Source of the DNA: Acanthosepion pharaonis
Taxonomy: Eukaryota > Mollusca > Cephalopoda > Sepiida > Sepiidae
Length of the DNA stretch: 64,000 nucleotides
Reading direction: 5' to 3'
Assembly: GCA_903632075.3 (NCBI GenBank)
Contig: CAHIKZ030005577.1
Span: forward strand, 1,939,001 to 2,003,000
Of this stretch, positions 45,030 to 56,690 are shown one piece after another. The notes under the pieces are model-generated. The model was not told where the DNA came from. It did no database searches and was given only the letters and a program-made list of their open reading frames with translations. A program made the translations under genes and the position numbers. Numbering within the stretch: position 1 is the stretch's first letter; every line of letters begins with the position of its first letter.

Positions 45030-46250
45030 TCAATAAAGGACTGAGGACTTTCCCTTATTTAATACACTACAACGGAGCTGCAAGTTGTCCCAAGAACCAA
45101 ACTTACAAGAGACTATGTGGTAACTCGTTCTCTCGGCGGATAAAAACTTAGCCTCATCAAGGATATGTTTGCAGTTATTATGATCAGTCAGAAAGTAGAT
45201 TGTGTTGTTTTCAGAGTAATCATTTTGGTAAAGATGGAAAAAAGTGTTTCTCGTGGGCTAAAGTGGCTGAACAGGCAGGTGTCAACCAAGATAGTAATTT
45301 CATCTGGTATTTCCAAGATGGCACAAAAAAAATGATGCTAACTCAATGACACAATATTTGATAGGTTAAAGATTACTCCCCAAGGTGTTTCATGAAGAAA
45401 GTCACAAAATGAATTGCAATTTGTATTTCCAAAAACGGCACAAGAGAATTGATGCCAGCTTTCGCTTGAGCAGAAATCTCAATGGCACAGTTTTCAGAAG
45501 GAAGGTTAAAGATATTTCTCAAATATATGTCATGGAGAAAATCACAAAATTAATTGTAACTTGTATGGAGGTAACCAAAAAGAAGTCTTGTGGGTAGAAG
45601 ATTCCTGCTGAAAAAATGATTCAAAAGAAATATGAACAGAAACTACAGCATTAACTGAATTGACATGAGGGGAGAGTTGTGATGTTCAACAAGAGCCAAG
45701 AGATGAGGTGAAGAATAAACCAAGAAGCATGCTAATCAGAATTATTATTGACATGAGTAGGGAAATCTGCTATTTGATTGAGAGATTGAGCAACAGAAAA
45801 ATTGAAAGTCTGAACACCAGTAGCTTTAGAGTGATTAAGTCATTTAGTATAGTGTTCACAGGTGTATGTAAGGAGAGAGAGAGAGCCGTTTCAATACTGC
45901 TGGGTATTGTGACTAATATGTTACAGTCCTGAGAAGAAGGGGGAGTGATAAAGGAAAAAGAGACAACTAACATTGCATTGTACAACTGTTTTCAGTCAGA
46001 ATAAACTGTATAATGTGTCAGATTTGAAAGAACAATTTATCAATCTTTCTGCATTCATTTCTAATTTTAAAAGTTGACTTGATCTCTGATTACTTTAAAA
46101 TAACCAGTTTTAGCCTTCTATTTTGATCACTATATAATGGATTTGTTTTTAGATTTTAGGAAAAGTTTTATTTACATACTTGAAAATTCAGTTTTTTGAT
46201 AAACCTATTTCATAATGCTAAATAGAAAATCCAGTATTGCTCAGTTAAAT
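45030..46250. other. Unassigned DNA between the Helitron and ZNF-C
   Basis: Two partially similar blocks (TCATG(A/G)AGAAA(G/A)TCACAAAAT near 45392 and 45530) suggest an old duplication. The frames here do not resemble a known family. A promoter or 5' exon for ZNF-C could lie here or upstream, but I cannot identify it. Confidence 0.45.
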
Positions 46251-46254
46251 TATT

Positions 46255-46268
46255 TTTTCTTTTGGCAG
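46255..46268 (+). promoter_or_regulatory. 3' splice site of the ZNF-C last exon
   Basis: TTTTCTTTTGGCAG precedes CTTGCATCTTTGAGAGT. The two truncated paralogues have TTCTCTTACAG (59699) and TTCTTTTACAG (61241) before TTTGCATCATAGAGTG. Alignment of all three supports an acceptor here. Confidence 0.65.
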
Positions 46269-46330
46269 CTTGCATCTTTGAGAGTACCTGAAAATCATTC
46301 AGAATATTCCTGAAAAAAAAAAAAAAAGGA

Positions 46331-47785
46331 TTGATTCACTGTGAAATTTGCAGATTAACAGTTCACACTAAATCAAAACAGGAGTGCCATCAGAAGAATC
46401 ATAGGGGACAAACCATTTCCTGTGAAATCTGTGGAGTCATATTTTCAATGAATTCAAATCTCGAAACACACATGTTGAAACAGACTGGAAACAAGCCATT
46501 CCACTGTGAAAAATGTGGAGCTAGTTTTTCCAAAAATGCGCACCTCAAACGACACATGTATACACACACTGGAGAGAAACCATTCCACTGTGAAATCTGT
46601 GGATTGAAGTTTTCCCAAAATCCACATCTCAAGCAACACATGTTTACACACACTGGAGAGAAACGTTTCCAGTGTAAAATATGTGGATTTAAGTTTTCCC
46701 AAAATTCATCACTCAAAAAACACATGTTAACACACACTGGAGAGAAACCATTCCACTGTGAAATCTGTGGATTTAAGTTTTCCCTTAATGGTAATCTCAA
46801 ACAACACATGTTAACACACACTGGAGAGAAACCATTTCACTGTGAAATCTGTGGAGTTAGTTTTTCCCTTAAATCATCAGTCAAAAAACACATGTTAACA
46901 CACACTGGCGAGAAACCTTTCCACTGTGAAATTTGTGAATGTACATTTTCCCAAAACTCAAGTCTTAAACAACACATGTTAACACACAATGTTGAGAAAC
47001 CATTCTCTTGTGAAATTTGTGGCTATAAGTTTCTCCAAAACTCACATCTCAAAAAACATATGTTCACACACACTGGAGAGAAACGTTTCCACTGTGAAAT
47101 CTGTGGATTTAAGTTTTCCCAAAATTCACATCTCAAACAGCACATGTTAACACACACTGGAGAGAAACCTTTCCACTGTGAAATATGTGGATTGAATTTG
47201 TCACGAAATTCAACTTACAAACAACACATGTTAACACACACAGGAGAGAAGCCTTTTCACTGTGAAATTTGTGAAGTAAGATTTTCTCTTAAATCATCAC
47301 TCAAAACTCATATGTTAACACACACTGGAGAGAAACCTTTCCACTGTGAAATCTGTGGATTTAATTTTTCTCAAAATTCAAATCTCAAAAAACACATGTT
47401 AACCCATACTGGGGAGAAACCATTCCACTGTGAAATTTGTGGAGTAGGTTTTTCTCTTAAATCATCAGTTAAAAAACATATGCTAACGCACACTGGAGAG
47501 AAAGCTTTTCCTTGTGAAATCTGTGGACTAACATTTTCATTTAAATCATCACTCAAACAACATATGTTAACACACACTGGAGAGAAACCTTTCCAATGTG
47601 AAATCTGCGGTTGTAAATTTTCCCAAAATACCCCACTCAAACGACACATGCTAACACACACTGGAAAGAAACCGTTCCACTGTGATTTGTGCGGAAATAA
47701 GTTTTCTCGAAATTCACATCTCAAACAACATATGTTAGCACACACAGGAGAGAAACCTTTGTTAGCTGTAAAGCAGAATATTTGA
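46331..47785 (+). CDS. C2H2 zinc-finger protein ZNF-C, 17 fingers (last exon)
   Basis: The open frame of 484 codons starts at a TTG; the first in-frame ATG is at 46448, inside finger 2, so the true start is unresolved. A 15-A run at 46313-46327 and an in-frame TGA lie before the frame. The paralogous exon starts at 59.7 and 61.2 kb have an ATG-ATG pair where this copy reads ATTCAGAAT, suggesting the ancestral start was lost or that an upstream exon supplies it. There are 17 fingers of the form F-H-C-E-I-C-x12-H-M-L-T-H with TGEKP linkers. Finger 1 lacks the usual Phe, and finger 2 has Gln for the last His. Contact positions are less varied than in ZNF-B (mostly Q/L, N/S, H/S, K/Q). It ends with 'LLAVKQNI' after a last linker. 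A nuclear DNA-binding role is expected. No KRAB, SCAN or BTB domain is seen in this exon. Confidence 0.82.
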   Translation: MIHCEICRLTVHTKSKQECHQKNHRGQTISCEICGVIFSMNSNLETHMLKQTGNKPFHCEKCGASFSKNAHLKRHMYTHTGEKPFHCEICGLKFSQNPHLKQHMFTHTGEKRFQCKICGFKFSQNSSLKKHMLTHTGEKPFHCEICGFKFSLNGNLKQHMLTHTGEKPFHCEICGVSFSLKSSVKKHMLTHTGEKPFHCEICECTFSQNSSLKQHMLTHNVEKPFSCEICGYKFLQNSHLKKHMFTHTGEKRFHCEICGFKFSQNSHLKQHMLTHTGEKPFHCEICGLNLSRNSTYKQHMLTHTGEKPFHCEICEVRFSLKSSLKTHMLTHTGEKPFHCEICGFNFSQNSNLKKHMLTHTGEKPFHCEICGVGFSLKSSVKKHMLTHTGEKAFPCEICGLTFSFKSSLKQHMLTHTGEKPFQCEICGCKFSQNTPLKRHMLTHTGKKPFHCDLCGNKFSRNSHLKQHMLAHTGEKPLLAVKQNI

Positions 47786-47799
47786 ATGTCATACAGCTT

Positions 47800-47990
47800 A
47801 TTGCATGACTTTATGGAAAAATGTCTGCTTTAAAATGTGGAAATACATTTTCCTATACATTTTACTTCCACATGTTTTCTATTGTGTAATTTTTGGTGTT
47901 ACATTTGTTTGTACTTCTGCACAGAATATTCATATGAATCTTAAATTTTTACATGTTTTTTTTCTTTCTTTTTTGTCAATAAAATTCTGT
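47800..47990 (+). other. ZNF-C 3' region: eroded finger and poly(A) signal
   Basis: 'KCGNTFSYTFYFHM' is readable at about 47834-47876, a finger remnant after the stop. AATAAA at 47978-47983 is a candidate polyadenylation signal for ZNF-C, about 190 bp past the stop. Confidence 0.55.
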
Positions 47991-48126
47991 GCAGACAAAC
48001 ATTTTATTTCTCCTCTTACATAATATATCATAAATATGTTTTATGTTAAGCTTTAGTTTTCTGCTAGTATCAATAATAAAAATTATTATTTACTTCAAAT
48101 TTCCTACATGATGAATACCTTCATTC

Positions 48127-48151
48127 ATATATATATATATATATATATATA
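48127..48151. repeat. (TA)n microsatellite
   Basis: Seen directly. Confidence 0.96.
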
Positions 48152-48159
48152 AAGTATAC

Positions 48160-50165
48160 TTAAAAAGCGAACAGTTGAAATACTCAATCTTGGTTTTGAG
48201 CTGACAGTCTCTTCAGGCAATATTTTTAAACATGACCACCTTAATGCTTTATTTAAAAAAAATAGTATATGATTTCTTCAAAACATAGAAATGTTTTGTT
48301 AGTGCACAAATGAACCATGCTGCATCATTTGCATACAAAATCAACAAAGTATGGCATTCACATTAAAACAAAAACATAACTCAATGAATGTTTAAATTGC
48401 TGATAATTTTTCTAAAAATGCCTAGAATATCTGGGAATATAAGATTTATTTTAAGCCAAGTACTAACTAATGAAGAAATCCTAAATGAAGAATGGACATG
48501 GAATACCTTGATTAAAGCAATTGGTGAATCGTTTTCTTTGGAATCATTGTCCAAACATTGGAGAATTGTAGTCAGTCATATCTTCACAAAGAAATCCTGA
48601 TTTGTCTAATTTGCTCTGCCATTACTACACTGAGACATCTTCTTAAGTTTTCTCTTTTTGGAGCTGCTTAATAATATCTGCTCAGGTACAGAGATTTGGA
48701 GCTGGCATTGCAGAGCACCTGTTTGCTGTTTGCATTTGTTGCTCATTTGCTTGGATGCCTTTTTACTTCTACAATTGACCACTTTTTGGCACACAGTTAA
48801 ATGGATTCTGCTATTTTTTCTCAAATTTCAGTGGCTTTATGGCTATTCCATTCTCATGTGTTTAGGTGTTCCCTTGTTGATGATTTTCCTTGGTGAGTAT
48901 ATTATATATGTATTCACCAGCTAACCTTATCATGACATCTAAGGTTAGTCAGGGCAGAAATAAAATACCCAGTTCACAGAGCTTCTAATATCGACCGGCT
49001 GAAGAAAGCATGACAGCCACAAAGGTATCAAACAGCCATAGTCAGTCAGATCTGTACTGAGAAAATATGATTGTAACATTTAAACTACAATCAAACCAGA
49101 TAAAAATATTACTTTATTTTATTCAAATGTTAATTAATATATTATTATAATTAATATTCAGTCTGATGAAACATGTAGCAGACTCAGGTTTTTTACGCGT
49201 TGTGAAATGAAACACGTGTGGTCTCCTGAAATGAAGTCCACTACAAATATGGCAAACTCAAGATGAGTCCACCCAAAAGAAATGTAAAAGAAAACAACCA
49301 AGAACCGATATATATGTACAAACACGTATATGTATTAAACAGCAAAAATGGTTTACAAAAGACAAAAACATTAATGTGTATGTGTGCATGAACGTAAAAA
49401 GTTTGTGCTTCAAAGTATGTTCGTACATATGTATGTGTATGTGTGTGTGCATAATGTTCATGGCGCCTTCCCACAAGTGGGAATGCGTATCTTCTGCAAG
49501 AGCTTTGCATAGTCGCAGTATCCGCTGAAAATGTAAGAAAGAGAGAGAGAAATGGTTTTCTCAAGTATTTATAGTTTAGGGAGAGTGCCCCCTAGGAACA
49601 ATTTGGACAATTAGGAAATTAAGGAGAAGTTAACTCCAACAAACACATCGCAAGAAATCTTTTTTCAACTTTGTTATACATCTTCCCTCAATATTGTTGT
49701 TAATATATAAAAATTTATATATCGTTATCTTAATATATTAATATAAATGCACAGATATACATGCACATAAGTTTATGTGCGTGCAATTGTGTATCTCTCT
49801 TTCTCTCTCTTTAATATATATATATATATATATCTCATGGTGAACTCTCCCGTCGTATTCGATGTATGAGGGTCTATCAGCTCAGTTCCTATGAACCGAC
49901 AGCCAGGCACCAGCACATATGATTTAATTATAGCGGTGAAGGCTTTGTGCAGAAACAACCAGACTTTTTGAAGGGTCAAATACAGAGACCTGATGAACTA
50001 CGTGCCACAAGGTTCCCCCAAACAACCCTTACAAGTTTTGAATTCAGAGTTGTCCTTCTCCTAGACCAGTTGCCATCCAAAGCTATATAACCCAGTCTGT
50101 CCTTCTAATTACCCATAGCTGGAGGGAGAAGAAGGATCCCTACCTGTCCCGTGCTAATACCCTTG
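48160..50165. other. No gene recognised; mixed unique and simple sequence
   Basis: Frames at 48388-48600 and 48658-48924 have no family signature I recognise. Simple GT/TA-rich tracts at 49420-49450 and 49800-49833 make accidental frames. The stretch 49840-50165 is GC-richer and ends in (TA)n, like a SINE or LINE tail, but cannot be classified. Confidence 0.4.
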
Positions 50166-50571
50166 GTATATATATATATATATATAATGTGTGTGTGTTT
50201 GTGAATGCATAAATGAAATAATGTAATATTATTCAAACAAAAATAAATAAAATTTATAATAAATATTAAATATTTGTCAAATGAAATAATTTAAGTGAAG
50301 ACATATAAATAATAAAGGAAATTATTTTAGCAAAAAACGGAATGCACTTACACTTTTCACCCCCCTCCCCCCAAATTCAAAAACATTAAGAGTAAAAGGC
50401 AGTCTGTGAAAGCTGGATGTAAGATTGCAACATTTATCTTTGACACTCAGAGGCGAAAGACAGAAAAAGTTATAAAAAGCAAGAAGGAGAGACAGTAAAA
50501 AGGGGGGGGGCAAGAAAAATGATGAAAAGGAGACATAACCACAGCATTCTACTCATGCATACAGTCAAGCA

Positions 50572-50599
50572 TGCACACACACACACACACACACACACG
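50572..50599. repeat. (CA)n microsatellite
   Basis: Seen directly. Confidence 0.96.
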
Positions 50600-50831
50600 C
50601 ATACATAGACACAGATACTCACACAATGAAAGAAGAAAAAAATCAACCTTACACCAATAAAAAGTGCATAGATTATTTTTTTGAATTAATATAAAAATAA
50701 GCAGTCTATTGCTGGTATATCATTAAGAGTGGGCAAAGCGATTACTAAAAGGTTCGTCTCCGAAACTCTGGAGTCGGTGTGTTGAATATAACATCAATCA
50801 GCTAAGTGAAAATTTCATATTTGTATTAAGC

Positions 50832-50876
<45 letters not shown>

Positions 50877-50904
50877 GAAATGGACAAAGTCCGACAAATT
50901 TATT

Positions 50905-51205
50905 AAAGACATTTTTATGTTTAACGTTCTTTTCTATAGATACAAGTATTTAAGTAAATGCTCTGTTTATAATAAACAGTATTAAATAACATTTACCGGC
51001 CGAGTTGGTTAAGGCACGTCAGCGTAAATGACGGTTCCGTATAGGATGCAGGTTCGAATCCTGTCAAAGGACGAATATTTTCTATGAAAATTTCTCGGAC
51101 ATACAGGCCGGTAAATGTTATTTTATACTGTTTATTATAAACAGATCATTTACTTAAATACTTGTATCTATAAAAAAGAACGTTAAACATAAAAATGTCT
51201 TTAAT
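50905..51205. mobile_element. Foldback element with a tRNA-like centre
   Basis: Left arm 50905-51001 and right arm 51109-51205 are inverted repeats: AACGTTCTTTTCTATAGATACAAGT and onwards to ACATTTACCGGCC, mirrored by GGCCGGTAAATGTTATTTTA to TATAAAAAAGAACGTT (given here in short pieces). The roughly 107-bp centre holds a tRNA-like sequence. Half of a second copy, one arm plus the part beside it, is at 53125-53260. The terminal (TA)n tracts on both sides look like the insertion context. Confidence 0.82.
50998..51074 (+). other. tRNA-like sequence, class II (Leu/Ser-type)
   Basis: CGGCCGAGTTGGTTAAGGC is a strong A box/D arm. CGTCA-GCGTAAA-TGACG forms a 5-bp stem with a 7-nt anticodon loop. TTCCGTATAGGA fits a long variable arm like that of tRNA-Leu, and GCAGGTTCGAATCCTGT is a good T arm with a B box. 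The base before the anticodon is C instead of U33, the nominal anticodon is GTA, and the acceptor ends do not pair. It is therefore a tRNA-derived Pol III promoter unit rather than a working tRNA. Confidence 0.72.
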
Positions 51206-51489
51206 AAATATATATATATATATTTACTAATACCTCTTGAAGAGTGGGTGGGACGATTGCTAAATGGCACGCCTACGAAACTAGAGTCAAGATGCTGAAA
51301 ATAACATCAATCAACTAAATGACAAATTTTATTAATTGTTATTACTGCTCTATCTCTGATATCGTGTACTTTATTGCAAAGTCTGCTTATCTTAAATGAT
51401 TTTCATCCAGAATTCCACTGACAGCATTTCTGGCTTCACACTGTTGTATATTGTTGTCAAGCCTACATTAAAAAAACAAAAAAAAAACA

Positions 51490-52105
51490 ACCGGAAAAAA
51501 GCTTAATCTTCCAGGACCAGCGATGGTTGTCAAAACCGATTCAGGATAGACAAAAGGCCTCGAAGCTCGAAAAGCAGCATTTCACGGGCAAGATGACTAG
51601 GATCAAAGTGTAGTAACTGTTCCAGCCAACGGCTCCAGCCATCATCGTCAGCAGTTTTAGCCAGCCATCAACAGCAGCTCCAGTTCACCATCGGCCGCCG
51701 ATCCAGCCAGCCATCTTTGTCAGCAGCAATGATATGCGATGAACGGTCTCTTTCAGGACAAAACTTTTCAACGACTACAAAACTGTCCTTTTCAGGACAA
51801 CACTTTTCAATAACTATAAAACTATCTTTTTAAGGACAGCGATTCTCAACGGTCACAAAACTATTCTTTTCAGGACAACACTCTTCCCAAACTCTACATG
51901 AACACGCAGAGATATATTTTTTTTTTGACTTGTGCACTGTAACCTTATTTTTGTCGATTATTTTCTCTAACAAAAATAAAGTTGCCAATATATTTTTTTT
52001 CACTCAAGTCTTCGTTTTGTTTGTTGCTGTTTTTCGTCATTCAAATATCTGTTTGCGGGCCATTATACCACCCGCAACTACGCTACCTTTGTTATCGCTC
52101 ACTCG
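51490..52105 (+). repeat. Retroelement-like tail with four ~40-bp tandem units
   Basis: TTTCAGGACAA with ACTTTTCAA and ACAAAACT recurs at about 51749, 51789, 51829 and 51869. An AAATAAAG poly(A)-type signal is at about 51975. Codon-like blocks before it (GTTGTCAAAACCGATTCAGG at 51517) resemble the C-terminus of an LTR-element polyprotein, but stops abound. I regard this as a possible 3' end of an LTR element directly beside LTR copy 2; the class is uncertain. Confidence 0.4.
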
Positions 52106-52109
52106 CTCT

Positions 52110-53096
52110 TGTGGGAAATTTGTCCCGGCTTTCCCCCATGAAAGGTTAAAGGTGACAGAATCGATAAAACCAACAACAGCTTGAAAAATTAGAGCGGAAA
52201 ATTCTCTCTTTTAGGCGGAATAATAAAGACTTAAACTCCTGCCCAGCGTGCAACAATAAAAGAAGAAAATGTTTATTTACATACACAAAAAAAGGTATAT
52301 ACACAAATATGAGGAAAAAAAGAAGAAAATTCCTTTAACTTAAAGGAAGAAAAAAAGTGTTCATGTGTAAAGGCTTGCTCAAAATATTTCTCTAATCGCC
52401 TAAATGTGCTTTAAGCAAGTAAATTGTTCTTAAGGGGTTAACACTCACATAGATTTCTTCAGAACTCTTGCTGAGGAGGAAAACAGTCGGAAGATCCGTA
52501 GTTTGTAGTTGAGTGAATTTGTAGGCCGACGACAGGAATTTCTAGGTGCAAGGAAGCAGGGCTCGATTAGTTTTTAGTAGACGTTCTGTCTTTAGAGCCC
52601 AGCATACAGATTTCTTCATTGAAACAGTTTCTGAAAGTGACTGGTGTTCTATCGCCGACCTGATGCTAACACAGATAATGTTAAGTACTCACTACCAAAG
52701 AGGCGCATATCCTCGGTATTTATCGAGATTAGAAATCTCAGAAATATCGGGAACTTTTCCCTCCAAAATTGCTATACACTTTCCCATCCCTCTCATTCGT
52801 GAGAAAATATATTCTTATCTCTTAAGAATCAAAGGTTTAGGGAGTGTTAAAACCAACTTTATGCCACCATGGTCAGGGTAAGTGAGGTCAAATTCTTTTT
52901 TTATATTTTCCAGCTCTCTCGTTCGTCAGAAAATATGTTCTTAACTCTTATAAGGGTCAAGGCTTTGGGAACCGGATTTGAAAGTAGAGTGAAAGTTGGG
53001 GTGAAAGTATTAGTGAAAGTTGGGGTAAAGATCAGAAAATAGCTAGAACCTGAACTTGTAAAACATTGTTGTAGTGGTTCTCAAATTAAATTCTAA
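52110..53096 (-). mobile_element. Solo LTR (copy 2)
   Basis: It begins TGTGGGAAATTTGTCCCGGC and ends CAAATTAAATTCTAA on the + strand. It aligns with 37373-38978 along its length apart from the nested 468-bp insertion there. No clear target duplication is visible. The ORF at 52546-52881 lies inside the LTR and shows no family signature. Confidence 0.72.
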
Positions 53097-53124
53097 TCCG
53101 CTTTCTCTTTCCATATATAAAGTT

Positions 53125-53260
53125 ATCTTCTGCTTATACGTTATTTTTATAGATACAAATAAATATTTAACTAAGTAAATGCTCTGTTTAAACAGTTAAT
53201 TAACAACATTTACCGGCCTGAATGTCCGAGAAATTTTCATAGAAAATATATGTCCTCCGT
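53125..53260 (-). repeat. Partial copy of the tRNA-containing foldback
   Basis: It contains one arm (ATAGATACAAATAAATATTT to ACATTTACCGGCC), then CTGAATGTCCGAGAAATTTT and the start of GTCCT. This is the inverse of the segment right of the tRNA-like core at 51074-51112. The tRNA-like part itself is missing and (TA)n follows (53263-53315). Confidence 0.75.
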
Positions 53261-53261
53261 C

Positions 53262-53315
<54 letters not shown>

Positions 53316-53579
53316 GTGTGTGTAAAAGAAAGAGAGAGACTATTGTTATGCATGAATTTGATGAAAGAAACATCATTGGTTACCGTGCATAAAAATGTCA
53401 TTTTCGTTATTTTAATTTTTAGTAAGTAAAAAAAATCACTTTTTAGTTTTTTACCAAATTATATGTTTAATTTGTTAATTAAATTAATTCTTAAATTTGC
53501 TAAGTTACTTTTAAACAAATCAGTTGAATAAATATTAGACTTTTAAGAGGTTTTTAATTTTGCTGTTTTTACATTTCTT

Positions 53580-55060
53580 TTCGTCAATAATAAAATTAAT
53601 GAAACATCATAAAAAACAGACTGAAATTGCGATACAATGCTCTGGCATAGTGTTTGCACCCAAACTATTTTTGAGCGAGGAACAAATTCCTCTTTGACAC
53701 CGTTTCCTGTAATTCCTCTGTTCTGTTCGTTTTGTTTTCTATTTTCAGATAATTAATATTTTTTTAAATAGCAGTTTCTTAAAAAAAAAAAAAAATAGGT
53801 TTTTTTTATTGATTACAAAATATTGTCCAGTTTGAGAAAGAAATATCAAGTTCAAAAACAGCTGCAACTTACTTTGTGTTTTTGTATGAAAAGGTTTTTT
53901 TTTTTAGTTTCGCCCTGAAGGTAAGTATCCTAGACACAAAAAAGCATTTTAAATTATTTTTTCAGGCATTTTAAAAACATTGACACGTTTTATTTTCTCG
54001 TCCTTCATCGAATCGCTATTTTAGACGAAAAGTGAATACAACAAATTTAAAAATTTCTTTAAAATCTAGGTACCTCCATGAGATCGCTAAAAAGAGAGCA
54101 TCCATAGCATGATGAAAAAGACGCCAAACTTGAAAACAAAAAATTTTATCGTCTAAATGCTTATGTTATTATTAAGAGGAGAGACCAAAGTTTATTTTAA
54201 AAAAATTTTCCTTCTTTTTAGAACATTCTAAATTTTGATTAAAAAAAACCTTGTTTCTCTTTGTAACACCGGAACTAGTAAAATAGCATATACAATTTTT
54301 AGCACGTTTTTTTTTTTTTGTATGACACATTAATTTGGAAAATCTTGCAAAAATAAAAATAATTGTCGGATGTTAATGAAACTTTCAGAAACTATGCACA
54401 AATGATGGAAATTATTATAAATATGTTTTTTTTTTTTTTATTAGTCATGGCAGAAATTTTTTATTTTTAAATTTATTACCCCCCAACTAATTTTATGAAA
54501 ACGCTAGAAATTTTATCGAGTCAGGTTTAGTGATTACAATAGTTAAAAGCACAAGGCTTTGAGGAATGCAAATCATTTTTTTTTTTTAATTGGACATGCT
54601 ACCTGAAAATAAGCTTTGAAAACTCAACAAAACAAATATATTATTTAATTTCAAATGCTTTTATTTACTTTTATGAATATGGACAATATTTTCTGAAAGC
54701 AAAATAAATTTTCGATGAAAAAAGAATTTTTAATAAAATTATTTGTTATTTTTTAATTATAATAGATTTTTACATTTAAGTTGTTAACATATTATAAAAT
54801 TAGTTAAAAGCCGCATCGGGTTTCCTAAGTGTCCTTATGAGATAGATCTTTTTTAGCACGTAAATTGTATCATTTTGACTAATCGGAAGATCTGCAGTAA
54901 TTAAAAAAAATGTAATTTTGTGTTTATAATCGGGCTGTAATTATAAAGTATGGAAGACCAACCAGAATACAATTAAGTTGCATTATTTGAGTTAAGCATC
55001 GTTCTCTGCTATTAAGGCCTTTACTTTTGCGAAACACGTGTGGAGAAGTTAATTTGATTT
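53580..55060. repeat. Dispersed AT-rich repeat, copy 4 (two halves in opposite orientation)
   Basis: 53580-54040 matches 8256-8700 directly (GAGCGAGGAACAAATTCC core at 53672; ATTGATTACAAAATATTGTC at 53807). 54040-55060 matches 8735-9770 inverted (CATGATGAAAAAGACG at 54109; CGAAACACGTGTGGAGAAG at 55030). One half has been flipped relative to copy 1. Confidence 0.72.
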
Positions 55061-55266
55061 TTCAATTTCAACTGAGAAGAGTACCTACAAGTATCAGTAT
55101 CATCTTGTGAAATTTATATGATCTTATTTTTATATTAATCTCGGTTATGATATTTTTCCATAAATGAAATATCAAAATTAATAATAAAATGAATGAAAAT
55201 GCAAATGACAGTAAAATGTAATAAATGTACATAAAATTATAATATTTTATGTACACATCTGATAAT

Positions 55267-55317
55267 ATTTCATAAGAAAGGTACCTATAAATTAATTAGA
55301 TACCTTTCTTATGAAAT
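55267..55317. repeat. 17-bp perfect inverted repeat
   Basis: ATTTCATAAGAAAGGTA (55267-55283) is mirrored exactly at 55301-55317 across a 17-nt AT-rich loop. Confidence 0.9.
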
Positions 55318-55374
55318 CTAATCTCACTCTTAACAGTCTTATTTTAATTTTTTTATAATATATTTTCCATAAAG

Positions 55375-56690
55375 CATCGTAAACATAAAGGCTAAATACA
55401 AAAAAAAAAACTAGATTGCTGAAAGTTTTCCTTAAAAATAACAAGGTAAATAATTTGTTCACTTAAATGTAAATAATTTCACTTTTCTCTTTCTGTAGAA
55501 CAAATTATCCTCAAGGAATCCGTCAATATGTCATTCATCACCTGTCAAGTGACGTGAAAGTTTATGACCTGCTTTGTTTTATTTTCAAATTACATCGTTT
55601 CAGTGCAGAAGCTAAGTTAACCTTGGTTCAAGATATTTTAAATAAACATTATAATTTCTGGTTTTCTTAAAATAAGTTTTGAAAAAATGATAATTGATAT
55701 TTAAAAGAATTTCAAAATGAGATTTTCATTTTTTTTTTTTTATCAAATGGGAAAAATGGTTGAAATCTGTCAATTTTGTTGACTCAAAAACATGATTTTT
55801 AATGAAAAACGTAAAGGTGAAAGCTAAGTACAAAAAATAAATTAAAGCGCTGAAAGTTTTCCTTAAAAATAACGAGGTAAATAACTTGTTCAATTAACTC
55901 TAAATAACTTCACTTCTCTCCCTCTGTAAAAGTAATTATCCTCATGTAAGCTATCAAAACATCATGAAAATGTATGTCTCCTGTCAAGTGATGCAAAATG
56001 TTATGACCTGCTTTGTTTTATTTTCAAACTATGTCTTTTCAGTGCAGAAACTAAGATAAGATTGTTTCAAAATATTTTAAATAAACAATTTCTGATTTTC
56101 TTAAAATAAGTTTTGAAAAATTATAATTGATTTTAAAAGAATTTTAAACTGAGATTTTCATTTTTTTTTATAAAATGGAAAAAATGGCTGACATGATCAA
56201 TTTTGCTGACTAAAAAAACAAGATGTTTAATGAAAATTTTGGACTTGCTAGGAAAAAATACCCCCCCAAAATACTTTGATCTTTTCTCTTAATAATAACA
56301 TAAACATTTACATGATAAAGTTTTGTTATCGTCAAGTTTGGCATCTTTTTTGTCATGCTATACTCTTTTTAGCGATCTCATGAAGGTACCTCTGCTGATT
56401 ATAAAATTATAAAGAATGCAAAAAAAAAAAACAAAGTCGAATACTATTTTTTTGTGTCGAGTACTGAATTATTTTTTCAAAATGATTATTTCAGTTATAG
56501 TTTCCTCCACTTTTTCTCTGAAAAAAAAAAGCATATAGTCTGATGAAAAAGGCCTGAAAAAAAATTGATAAAAACAAAGTTTTATCGTCAAAATGTTTAT
56601 GTTACCATTATTAAGAGGAAACACCAAAGTATTTTTTATTAAGTAAGTTTTTAATCCTGTCTAGCATGTTCAAAATTTTGTTTAAAACTT
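55375..56690. repeat. Dispersed AT-rich repeat, copy 5, with a ~427-bp tandem duplication
   Basis: CTGAAAGTTTTCCTTAAAAA (55420 and 55848), ATGACCTGCTTTG (55563 and 56001) and TTAAAATAAGTTTTGAAAAA (55668 and 56102) show two tandem units. The GCATCTTTTTTGTCATGC block (56341) is followed by an inverted partial copy (56567-56640). No coding frame is seen. Confidence 0.72.

Larger units (their letters stand above)
50727..51340. repeat. ~110-bp direct repeats flanking a foldback
   Basis: AAGAGTGGGCAAAGCGATTAC..AACATCAATCAGCTAA (50727-50806) is similar to AAGAGTGGGTGGGACGATTGC..AACATCAATCAACTAA (51239-51318). Between them lie a (TA)n tract (50837-50873) and the foldback with a tRNA-like core. Confidence 0.68.

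Noticed and set aside
46399..47745. Minus-strand frames opposite ZNF-C
   Set aside because: Periodic 'SPVCVNMCC' peptides are antisense readings of the fingers.
50998..51074. Functional tRNA gene
   Set aside because: Acceptor ends do not pair, U33 is C, and the sequence is embedded in a foldback; treated as a tRNA-derived element core.
52546..52881. 111-codon ORF on + strand
   Set aside because: Lies wholly within the LTR copy 2 and the homologous region of copy 1 is not open.
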